Source: Acidobacteriaceae bacterium (GTDB taxonomy: Bacteria > Acidobacteriota > Terriglobia > Terriglobales > Acidobacteriaceae). From it: a DNA stretch of 6,704 bases. Every line of letters begins with the position of its first letter. Position 1 is the first letter of the stretch. Where the stretch lies: contig PKYX01000492.1 in assembly GCA_003132825.1 (NCBI GenBank), positions 20,283 to 26,986 on the forward strand, written 5' to 3'. Position numbers and translations under genes: made by a program. Positions 1-5,465 of the stretch are shown piece by piece. The notes under the pieces are model-generated. The model saw only the letters and a program-made list of their open reading frames with translations. It was not told the DNA's origin and ran no database searches.

Positions 1-347
1 ACCATCTTCTCCAGCAGGCGCATCCGACGGGCCTGTGTGGGATCGAGTTCCAGGCTCTCAAACGCCCGCACTCGGACGTTGTCCGCATAACTGGAGTCAC
101 CGTCCACCACCAGGGTAAAGTCCACCGCAGTGCCAGACTGAAGCCCTTGAAGCATTGTGGATTCCCGAACTGTGAAACTCATGGTCATGGCTTCCATGTA
201 GCCGGGAATGCTCTCACAGGAAACCAGCATGCTCTTATGCGCCGGGTCTATTTTCAATACCAGTCCGCGAACATCATACTTTTGCGTGGCCCAGGCATGT
301 GCTGCCGTGAGCAGCAAAACTGCGCCCGTGAGAACGCAACGCTTCAT
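1..347 (-). CDS. Exported CusF-type copper-binding protein, possibly the N-terminus of a SCO1-like protein (partial)
   Basis: The reading frame opens at ATG 347-345 and stays open to the left edge, giving 115 residues of a longer protein. Residues 1-20 look like a Sec signal peptide: a Lys-Arg start, a Leu/Ala-rich core and an A-W-A cleavage site before TQKYDVRG. Residues about 24-95 resemble the small CusF beta-barrel: YDVRGLVLKID, then IPGYMEAMTMSF, then VDFTLVVDGD. The MTM pair (M54, M56) corresponds to the two Cu(I)-binding methionines of CusF. The position where related domains, as I recall them, carry His is Cys44 here. The frame continues past the barrel (SLELDPTQARRMRLLEKM), unlike free-standing CusF. 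In acidobacteria such domains often precede a SCO1/SenC thioredoxin-fold domain used in copper delivery to cytochrome oxidase; that part would lie outside the window and is an inference. No Shine-Dalgarno is visible, and the upstream TATAAT suggests a leaderless message. It lies 50 nt downstream of the stop of the 398-2989 gene on the same strand. Confidence 0.8.
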   Translation of the reverse strand, partial: MKRCVLTGAVLLLTAAHAWATQKYDVRGLVLKIDPAHKSMLVSCESIPGYMEAMTMSFTVRESTMLQGLQSGTAVDFTLVVDGDSSYADNVRVRAFESLELDPTQARRMRLLEKM

Positions 348-353
348 GATGCG

Positions 354-359
354 ATTATA
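354..359 (-). promoter_or_regulatory. -10 box (TATAAT) of the CusF-type gene, implying a leaderless mRNA
   Basis: The minus strand reads TATAAT followed by exactly six bases (CGCATC) and then the ATG at 347. The usual spacing from a -10 box puts the transcription start on or next to the A of the ATG. There is no Shine-Dalgarno and no room for one. No convincing -35 hexamer lies 16-18 nt upstream. The site falls in the 50-nt gap behind the larger gene, so the CusF gene probably has its own promoter even if it is also reached by read-through. Confidence 0.5.
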
Positions 360-397
360 CCGAACGGCCCGAACATTTCCCGCAGCGCGATGGTTAC

Positions 398-2989
398 CTA
401 GGTTGGTGGCAATCCGCTGACGCGCCCAGTGCCGCCTAGGCGAAAGGCATGGCGGTCTAACTTCTTGTAAACCTTGGAAAATTCCGTGATTTCGAGGAAC
501 TGATTCTTGCCCACACCGGTAAAAATCTGCCTGGTATCGCTGGCCGGCCACCAAATTTCGAGTGCGACAATGGTCGCCGATTTCCCCAGCCCGATATGCT
601 GGGCCAAGGGTGAAGATCCGAATGATCCGCCGCTTCCGATCGTCCGGTAGACGGAGCGCTGTACGCCCTCCGCGTTTGCGACCGTGACTTTTATGCGCGC
701 TCCGATTGCGGCGCGGTTGCTCTTCACTCCCACTAGGTGCAGATTGATCCAATCTCCGCCGCTTCCGGGATTCTCAAACAGACGGAAGGCGTGCGCGTCT
801 CCCGGTGTTGCGCCCGCGGTCTCCACCAGTAGGTCCTCGTTGCCATCGTTGGCGAGATCCGCGAAGGCCACACCGTGGCCCTTATGGAGCTCGCCTGTTC
901 CGGACGAGGCCGTTACGTCGGTGAAGAACTTGCCATCGTGGTTTCGCAACATTACGTTCGGCAGCAAAGAAGCGTAGGAAGGATTTCCCGTCCCCAGATA
1001 AATATCGAGATATCCGTCGTTATCGATATCTCCATAATTGGCCCCCATGGACATGAACACTCGGTCGAGGCCCACCTCTTTGGTGACGTCTCGAAAGGTT
1101 CCGTCCTTCATGTTTTTGAACAACTTGAGGGTCTCGGCATTGGGAGCAAGACCGAGATAGCTGCGTATGCTTTCCTCCACCGACACATAGTAACTAGTGA
1201 CAAATAAGTCTGGCCAGCCGTCATTGTCATAGTCGAAGAACCAAGCAGAATTGCTTTGCCAAGGTTTCTTCACGCCTGCCGCAGAACCGACCTCAGTAAA
1301 GGTGCGATTGTGATTGTTGTGAAAGAGGGAGTGAGAGCCGTTCATTACAGAAACGTAGAAATCCACGTACCCGTCATTGTCATAGTCCCCGGCCGCTATG
1401 GCTTTGGTGAAACCGACGCGGTTCACCCCGGCCGCGGCGGCGATATCTTCGAAAGTGCCGTCACCCTTGTTGTGAAAAAGCTGCAGGGGACTGTTCTCAT
1501 TGCCCACGATCAGGTCTACGAAACCATCATTATCAATGTCGGCCCACGCGGCCGCTTGCGTGCTGGTGGCAGGATCGGCCAAGCCGCTCTGGACAGTCAC
1601 GTCCGTAAATGTTCCGTCGCAATTGTTTCGCAGCAGTGATTTTCTCTGCGGGAACTCCCACGCTCCGCGTAAGACCAGAACGTCGAGGCATCCGTCGTTG
1701 TTGTAGTCGGCCTGGAGCAGGCTGTAACCGCCCAGCTGGTCACTCAGGCCAGCTTGTTTGGTGCGATCCTCAAAGGTGCCGTCGCCGTTATTGTGGAAGA
1801 AATGCATGGACCCGCACTGGTCGTAGTCAGAAAGCATCACGTCGAGCAAACCGTCGTTGTCGAAATCATCCACGATGATGCCGGCCGACTCGCCGAAGGT
1901 ATTGATCCCTGCGGCGGCGGCTACATCCACAAACCTGGGAACACTTTCTTTGGATTCGAATACCGAAGGCGGAATCAGGTACTTCCCGGGGACCTGTCCC
2001 GGGTAGCCGCCGAGCGTCATGTACGCCAAGTTTAGCAGCCAGCGTACGTCCAGCGCGTCAGGTTTCCGCTCCAGATATTTCAGGAAGTACTCAATCGCCT
2101 TTTGTGAATCGCCGGTTTCTTGATAGCGCAGTCCCGGGCGCGGCGGAAAGATGCACCGGTCCCCGGGGTGGTGGTAGACATCATTTTCCATTTCTGACTT
2201 ATGAAAATAGGCTACGCCTAGCACTTCCTCCAGTTCAGGCATCGCTCCCATGAGTTCCGTCGTAGCAATCTGGTAGGCGGACTCCCATTGCGCGACCGCC
2301 TTGCCCATGGCTCCCTGATAAGCATAAAGATTCGCCAAGCCGTAGTGCGCCTCGATTCGATCCAGCGCACTTCCTGACGGTGGTCCGGTCGCATCGAGCA
2401 GCTCGTTTTTCTCCAGGCTATCAATCATGCTGGAAAGAGATTTCCTGCGAATCTCGCATAAACCACGTAAGTCCTGGCTCCAGCCTTGGGGTTTGGGGAA
2501 ACTCCGGAACGCCAGGTCGGCCTCGTTCTTGCCTCCGACGTTGGGCGCGTAGCGGATGGTGCCGGTGGCGACCATGGGCAGAATGCGCACGGGGCTTGCG
2601 TTCGTGACATCCTCGGACTCTGGAGAAAGTAAGACCTTAATGATGGCATATCCGGTCGGAAGCTTCACGACACCGGTAGTTTGCCCGGGCACAATTCCTC
2701 TTAACGCTTCCCGCAGTTCAGGACGCAGCGTCGAGGGGTCTATTTTCCCCATGTACCCGCCCTCGGCGGCAGTTGCGTCCGTCGATTTTTGTTTGGCCAG
2801 CGCGACGAAGTCCGCGCCCTTTTTCAGGCTTTCCAGGATTTGCTGGGCCTCGTCGGCCGAGCCCACCGTGATGATGCGGAGGCCCACGTTAGGTGGGGCA
2901 GGGCTCTGGCCAAAACATGCAACCGGGAAGAAAGAAACAGCGAGAAACAGCAGACAGGCCGCCCTTTGGAAGCACTTCGTCGTGTACAT
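398..2989 (-). CDS. Exported parvulin-TPR-FG-GAP/VCBS-ASPIC/UnbV (CRTAC1-family) protein
   Basis: I place the start at ATG 2989 (863 residues). An in-frame ATG exists at 3082, but its extra 31 residues would precede an obvious signal peptide (residues 1-28, hydrophobic ACLLFLAVSFFPVAC, likely cleavage near FGQ-S). Domains in order: parvulin-type (PpiC) PPIase, about 37-121, with GGYMGKID and the closing PTGYAIIKVL; TPR-like helices, about 205-330, ending in a stretch I recall as typical of CRTAC1-type proteins (CIFP at 279-282, then RWLLNLAYMTLG at 316-327 and VPGKYLIPP); then an FG-GAP/VCBS beta-propeller, about 352-740. The propeller has seven Ca-binding-type loops starting near residues 374, 427, 483, 534, 585, 653 and 710 (six good DxDxDG-like copies, the last degenerate as DLANDGNED). 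The ASPIC/UnbV domain is about 757-836 (AAIGARIKVTV, GSGGSFGSS, IWWP). Likely periplasmic or secreted. The exact function is unknown; the family suggests protein or calcium binding, not a defined reaction. The parvulin part appears to lack its catalytic histidines. The Shine-Dalgarno is weak (GGGA about 11 nt upstream) and no clear promoter is seen. Confidence 0.9.
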   Translation of the reverse strand: MYTTKCFQRAACLLFLAVSFFPVACFGQSPAPPNVGLRIITVGSADEAQQILESLKKGADFVALAKQKSTDATAAEGGYMGKIDPSTLRPELREALRGIVPGQTTGVVKLPTGYAIIKVLLSPESEDVTNASPVRILPMVATGTIRYAPNVGGKNEADLAFRSFPKPQGWSQDLRGLCEIRRKSLSSMIDSLEKNELLDATGPPSGSALDRIEAHYGLANLYAYQGAMGKAVAQWESAYQIATTELMGAMPELEEVLGVAYFHKSEMENDVYHHPGDRCIFPPRPGLRYQETGDSQKAIEYFLKYLERKPDALDVRWLLNLAYMTLGGYPGQVPGKYLIPPSVFESKESVPRFVDVAAAAGINTFGESAGIIVDDFDNDGLLDVMLSDYDQCGSMHFFHNNGDGTFEDRTKQAGLSDQLGGYSLLQADYNNDGCLDVLVLRGAWEFPQRKSLLRNNCDGTFTDVTVQSGLADPATSTQAAAWADIDNDGFVDLIVGNENSPLQLFHNKGDGTFEDIAAAAGVNRVGFTKAIAAGDYDNDGYVDFYVSVMNGSHSLFHNNHNRTFTEVGSAAGVKKPWQSNSAWFFDYDNDGWPDLFVTSYYVSVEESIRSYLGLAPNAETLKLFKNMKDGTFRDVTKEVGLDRVFMSMGANYGDIDNDGYLDIYLGTGNPSYASLLPNVMLRNHDGKFFTDVTASSGTGELHKGHGVAFADLANDGNEDLLVETAGATPGDAHAFRLFENPGSGGDWINLHLVGVKSNRAAIGARIKVTVANAEGVQRSVYRTIGSGGSFGSSPLAQHIGLGKSATIVALEIWWPASDTRQIFTGVGKNQFLEITEFSKVYKKLDRHAFRLGGTGRVSGLPPT

Positions 2990-3421
2990 GATTCGAGTTC
3001 CCGAATGCGTCAGTCCAAGCCAGCACCAAGCGTACCTGAGTCGCGCGCGGAGCACCAAGCCGAAACGTATCGTGGAACGCAAAACTTCCGCTGGTAGAAT
3101 CGTGCTGCGGTGACGCCAGAGCGTTCTTTACTTACGCTGATTCTTAAAACTTGGCGCGAAAGTTCTCTAGTTCGGATCGATCAGCTATGGCGGTGGGGTT
3201 CGACGAAATTTCCGGCGCATGTTGAACGATCGCCTCGCGATATTGTGAAGCGGCGTTTCGCAAAGTTTCTCCAAATTCACACCTGATGTGCGTTCTGTGC
3301 TGGTGAAGAATTAACCGCGGAACATCCGCTGAGCAATCGGATCAACCAACTACCAAGCTACTAGTAGAACGCAAGCACCATTACGGTATTTCGCTGTTGG
3401 CGGGGAACCGGGCGCTCCGAT

Positions 3422-3445
3422 GAGGCGGTGAAAAAAGTCACCCTC
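3422..3445. other. Small hairpin with A/T-run loop
   Basis: GGTGA (3427-3431) pairs with TCACC (3438-3442) around a six-base loop AAAAAG. The stem can be extended by GAG/CTC across a two-base bulge. On the minus strand the loop and arm form a T-run (ACTTTTTTC) about 140 nt beyond tRNA-Cys. It could contribute to ending the tRNA transcript, but the T-run sits inside the loop instead of after the stem, so it is not a standard intrinsic terminator. Confidence 0.35.
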
Positions 3446-3472
3446 TCAATCAGGCGGCGATCTTCCCCGAAA

Positions 3473-3505
3473 TCCAGGCTCGGGAGGCTCGGCCTCACGC
3501 CTGGA
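3473..3505. other. Strong nested hairpin downstream of tRNA-Cys
   Basis: The outer stem TCCAGGC (3473-3479) pairs perfectly with GCCTGGA (3499-3505). Inside it a second perfect stem GAGGC (3484-3488)/GCCTC (3492-3496) closes a three-base loop TCG. The two stems are joined by a small asymmetric internal loop (four bases against two). Twelve mostly G-C pairs in 33 bases make it the most stable structure visible in the intergenic region. It lies about 77 nt past the CCA end of tRNA-Cys in the direction of tRNA transcription. No U-tract follows on either strand, so it may be a processing or stability structure, a dispersed palindromic repeat, or a Rho-assisted terminator. Confidence 0.5.
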
Positions 3506-3581
3506 AAATGGATAACGCCCCGGAAGTTCTTCGAGAAATGAAGCGGGACGGTGTGGAATCGAGCAATTGTCAACAAAAGAT

Positions 3582-3656
3582 TGGAGGCGCGGGTGAGAAT
3601 CGAACTCACGTATAAAGGTTTTGCAGACCTCTCCCTTACCACTTGGGTACCGCGCC
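3582..3656 (-). tRNA. tRNA-Cys (anticodon GCA), CCA encoded
   Basis: The minus strand folds as a full cloverleaf. Acceptor stem GGCGCGG/CCGCGCC, D stem CCC/GGG with GTGGTAA in the D loop, anticodon stem GAGGT/ACCTT with loop CTGCAAA (anticodon GCA), a five-base variable loop, and T stem GTGAG/CTCAC with loop TTCGATT. The discriminator is U, an identity element of tRNA-Cys, and CCA is encoded (3584-3582). It is 72 nt without CCA and lies downstream of tRNA-Gly on the same strand. The Gly-Cys order matches the E. coli glyW-cysT-leuZ cluster, but no Leu gene follows here. The TGGACT-17 nt-TAGTTT arrangement just upstream (about 3692-3664) is a possible weak promoter of its own. Confidence 0.96.
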
Positions 3657-3726
3657 CTAGGCAGTAAACTAGCGACATGCAGGAAAAAAGTCCACCCGCC
3701 GATTCGAACCGCCAGTCGACTGCCTG
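3657..3726 (-). other. Structured inter-tRNA spacer with tRNA T-arm-like sequence
   Basis: Two bases upstream of the tRNA-Cys 5' end lies a 67-nt element bounded by a perfect 7-bp inverted repeat, AGGCAGT (3659-3665)/ACTGCCT (3719-3725). On the minus strand it contains GGCGGTTCGAATC followed by GGCGGG, resembling the 3' part of a tRNA T arm, then a T-run GGACTTTTTTCC. The right arm overlaps a 10-bp palindrome CAGTCGACTG (3713-3722). It does not fold as a complete tRNA: the T stem cannot pair properly, and the T-arm-like part lies near the 5' end of the element instead of the 3' end. It may be a degenerate tRNA gene remnant or a spacer hairpin that helps tRNA-Cys processing. Confidence 0.4.
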
Positions 3727-3736
3727 AAAATTAGGA

Positions 3737-3764
3737 AAAGTTCTCGACCCGCGCGGAGAACTTT
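3737..3764 (-). terminator. Hairpin downstream of tRNA-Gly, possible terminator or processing signal
   Basis: A perfect 9-bp inverted repeat, AAAGTTCTC (3737-3745) and GAGAACTTT (3756-3764), encloses a ten-base GC-rich loop. It begins 8 nt past the encoded CCA of tRNA-Gly. On the minus strand the stem is followed by a poor U-tract (TCCTAATTTT), so termination would be weak or partial. If it does terminate, tRNA-Cys would need its own promoter. If it does not, it is a processing hairpin within a Gly-Cys precursor. Confidence 0.5.
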
Positions 3765-3771
3765 CGAAGAC

Positions 3772-3847
<76 letters not shown>

Positions 3848-3978
3848 TTCGTTACGCTCGCAGCTACCCCCCCGACTGCGCCCGGATTCCTTCGGCCTCC
3901 CCTGGGGCCGCAGGGGGAAGCGAAGTTTGCCGAACCGACCCGCTAAAGCGTCAAGTGATTCCCGCTCTTGAGGCACTG
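3848..3978 (-). other. Long structured leader of the tRNA-Gly transcript
   Basis: If transcription starts from the TATAAT box at 3984-3979, about 125 nt precede tRNA-Gly. This leader is GC-rich, has a homopolymer of seven G on the minus strand (3865-3871), and a compact hairpin CCCCTG (3899-3904)/CAGGGG (3911-3916) with a six-base loop. It has no coding potential. RNase P would remove it. A nearer tRNA promoter was not seen. Confidence 0.4.
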
Positions 3979-4008
3979 ATTATAAACGAGGCGCGGGACG
4001 CCCAGCAA
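3979..4008 (-). promoter_or_regulatory. Probable promoter of the tRNA-Gly/tRNA-Cys unit
   Basis: The minus strand carries a perfect -10 TATAAT (3984-3979). TTGCTG (4008-4003) sits 18 nt upstream as a partial -35, matching three of six consensus positions. The predicted start is near 3972, on the tRNA strand, just past the end of the ABC ATPase gene (stop at 4036). That spacing suggests the tRNA unit starts independently of the upstream gene. Confidence 0.55.
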
Positions 4009-4035
4009 TGAAAGCTGTATGCGGCCTATCTGCGC

Positions 4036-4743
4036 CTACTCGTGTCCGGTCCACTGCGGATCCTTCTCCGGCGTGACGATTTCGCCGTCCCGCATGTGAA
4101 TGATGCGATCTCCATAGGCTGCCGCCGCGGGGTTGTGAGTGATCATTAGCACCGTCTGGCCGAGCTCGAGGTTGGACTGGCGCATCATGTCGAGCACAAT
4201 ATTGGAATTCTTGGAGTCAAGGTTGCCCGTAGGTTCATCGGCCAAAACGATGGCCGGCGTGTTGATGAGAGCTCGCGCCAGTGCCACTCTCTGCTGCTCG
4301 CCGCCGGAAAGTTCCATGGGGCGGTGATGCAGGCGCTGGGCCAGGCCGAGCAACCCGACGATCTTGTCGAAGTAGGCCGGGTTCCGATTGCCATCTGAGC
4401 CCGCAATGTCCAGGGCTACCTCGATATTGGAGCGCGCGTCCAACGTGGACAACAGATTGAATTTCTGGAAAACGAATCCGATCTTGCGCTTGCGCATGCG
4501 CGTCCGCTGGGCGTCGGACAGTTGGGAAAAGTCGTCGCCGTCGATCACCACATGGCCGGAGTCGGCCTGGGCTAGCCCACCCAGCAAGTAAAACAACGTG
4601 GACTTGCCGCTCCCTGACGGGCCGACCACGCTCACGAATTCCCCCTTCTCGACGCTGAAGGAAATGCCGCGCAAGGCCGGTACCTCGATCTTGCCCACTC
4701 GATAGGTTTTGCGCAGGTTTACGGCTTGAATGAAGGCGGCCAT
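4036..4743 (-). CDS. ABC transporter ATP-binding protein, LolD/MacB type
   Basis: This 235-residue protein has every ATPase motif in order. Walker A GPSGSGKS is at 41-48, the Q-loop FVFQKF has Gln93, the signature LSGGEQQ is at 145-151, Walker B IVLADE is at 165-170 with the D-loop GNLDS after it, and the H-loop is His203 (MITHNP). An N-terminal LRKTYRVGKIEVPALRGIS and the KIGFVFQKFNLL stretch are typical of the LolD/MacB/FtsE-like group, which powers lipoprotein release, macrolide or peptide export, or signalling to membrane permeases. It would bind ATP on the inner face of the membrane and needs a permease partner, but none is encoded beside it: tRNA genes lie downstream and a receiver protein upstream. 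The ATG at 4743 fits the family N-terminus. No good Shine-Dalgarno is visible. The 79-nt gap to the upstream response regulator allows co-transcription from its promoter but does not prove it. The substrate cannot be told from the sequence. Confidence 0.93.
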   Translation of the reverse strand: MAAFIQAVNLRKTYRVGKIEVPALRGISFSVEKGEFVSVVGPSGSGKSTLFYLLGGLAQADSGHVVIDGDDFSQLSDAQRTRMRKRKIGFVFQKFNLLSTLDARSNIEVALDIAGSDGNRNPAYFDKIVGLLGLAQRLHHRPMELSGGEQQRVALARALINTPAIVLADEPTGNLDSKNSNIVLDMMRQSNLELGQTVLMITHNPAAAAYGDRIIHMRDGEIVTPEKDPQWTGHE

Positions 4744-4822
4744 GCGAGGATTCGATCTTACACGAGCTGCGAGCCTGAAGTAGCATCGTCGGCTGGCGGC
4801 AGGTGGCTACGCGCGGAGCCGG

Positions 4823-5242
4823 TCAGGCGGCGCCAATCCGAGCGGAAGGGAGCGGCCTCGGCTGTGCGCGCTTGGGGCCACGCTTGCGCACCAGCAGCAG
4901 GCGGACACGTTCGAGCAATTCCGCCGGGGCGTACATGCCCTTAGAGAGAAAAACGTCGGCCCGCGTGTTGCCGTCATAAGTCCTGACCCTGCTTGACAAC
5001 AGGATGGCGGGAGTTTGAGGAGAAATGTCCTTGATTTTTTCGATCAGCTTGGTTCCGTCCAGGCTGGGCACTGCCAGATCCGTCACCACCAGATCCACGC
5101 CGCCCTTCTTGAAGCGTTCCAGGGCTTCTTCGCCGCCCGAGCATGCCACCACTCGGTAGCCTCGCGTTTCCAGCAAGATCTTGCGGATGGAGAGCGACTG
5201 TTCGTTATCGTCGACGCAAAGAATGGTTCGTTTTGGCTTCAT
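4823..5242 (-). CDS. Single-domain (CheY-like) response regulator
   Basis: I start the protein at ATG 5242 (139 residues). It is preceded by GGAAACAGG, and MKPKRTILCVDD is a normal receiver start; the in-frame ATG at 5269 adds nine residues with nothing typical of the family. Receiver features: acidic pair Asp11-Asp12, phosphoacceptor Asp55 (LVVTDLAVP), hydroxyl position in LLSS (Ser83/84) and conserved Lys101 (FLSKG). After the receiver (about 5-118) comes a short basic, Pro-rich tail (RKRGPKRAQPRPLPSARIG) and no DNA-binding or enzymatic output domain. Such proteins relay phosphate or act by protein contact. No histidine kinase is nearby, so the partner is unknown. A sigma70-like promoter lies about 100 nt upstream. 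Confidence 0.92.
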   Translation of the reverse strand: MKPKRTILCVDDNEQSLSIRKILLETRGYRVVACSGGEEALERFKKGGVDLVVTDLAVPSLDGTKLIEKIKDISPQTPAILLSSRVRTYDGNTRADVFLSKGMYAPAELLERVRLLLVRKRGPKRAQPRPLPSARIGAA

Positions 5243-5343
5243 CCTGTTTCCGAAATAGCGGACAGCCAACCGCGCCGCCGTGTGGGGGAATCCGAAAACA
5301 TCTTCACTTCACTTTTACGGACGGAGAATTGGGAGCGACTTGC

Positions 5344-5372
5344 ATCCTAACGGGGCCAGTCGACAATGTAAA
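5344..5372 (-). promoter_or_regulatory. Sigma70-type promoter of the response regulator
   Basis: The minus strand reads TTTACA (5372-5367), a 17-nt spacer, then TAGGAT (5349-5344). These match five of six and four of six consensus bases with ideal spacing. The predicted start is near 5337, giving a leader of about 95 nt before the ATG at 5242. It sits between the phzF-family terminator and the regulator, consistent with a separate transcription unit that might also include the ABC ATPase gene. Confidence 0.6.
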
Positions 5373-5407
5373 GTACCGCCGATGCCAATGGGAAAATCGC
5401 GCTATTG

Positions 5408-5442
5408 AAAAATGACTGGGCCTGTGCTCGCGCCCATTTTTT
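5408..5442 (-). terminator. Intrinsic terminator after the PhzF-family gene, possibly bidirectional
   Basis: The inverted repeat TGGGC (5417-5421)/GCCCA (5432-5436) encloses a ten-base loop. On the minus strand it begins about 30 nt past the PhzF stop and is followed by GTCA and a five-T run (5412-5408). On the plus strand the same stem is followed directly by six T (5437-5442), an even better U-tract, so it could also block transcription coming from the left. The stem is short (5 bp), which limits strength. Confidence 0.6.
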
Positions 5443-5465
5443 CTGCTCGCATTGCACGCGGCGCC

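Larger units (their letters stand above)
2990..3581. other. Intergenic region without a recognisable gene
   Basis: About 590 bases between the start of the large exported protein and the 3' end of tRNA-Cys. No reading frame here has a ribosome site or protein-like composition. It holds a small hairpin with a 3-nt loop at 3317-3329 (GCGGA/TCCGC), a perfect 10-bp palindrome CTACTAGTAG at 3358-3367, and two stronger hairpins listed separately. A TTGACA hexamer on the minus strand (3573-3568) has no matching -10 at normal spacing. I could not find a convincing promoter for the 398-2989 gene, although it must lie in this stretch if that gene is transcribed alone. Confidence 0.6.

Noticed and set aside
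2905..2989. Lipoprotein signal (Cys25 in FPVACFG)
   Set aside because: The lipobox position -3 is Pro instead of Leu/Val/Ile, so signal peptidase I cleavage is more likely. Lipidation is not excluded.
2990..3082. N-terminal extension of the large exported protein to the ATG at 3082
   Set aside because: The 31 extra residues would precede a complete signal peptide and have no family counterpart. The ATG at 2989 gives a normal exported N-terminus.
2556..3113. 185-residue plus-strand open frame opposite the parvulin and signal peptide region
   Set aside because: Antisense shadow of a well-supported minus-strand gene in a GC-rich codon pattern; no ribosome site or domain.
3568..3573. Perfect TTGACA on the minus strand just after tRNA-Cys
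   Set aside because: At 16-18 nt spacing the -10 position reads CGTCCC-like sequence, so no promoter is supported.
3422..3581. A third tRNA (Leu) expected from the E. coli Gly-Cys-Leu gene order
   Set aside because: No acceptor/T-arm pairing or anticodon loop can be found downstream of tRNA-Cys; the structure there is a nested hairpin.
3657..3726. Integration (att) site made of a duplicated tRNA 3' end
   Set aside because: The T-arm-like stretch does not match the 3' ends of either flanking tRNA beyond the universal TTC-AAT core, and no integrase or element is present.
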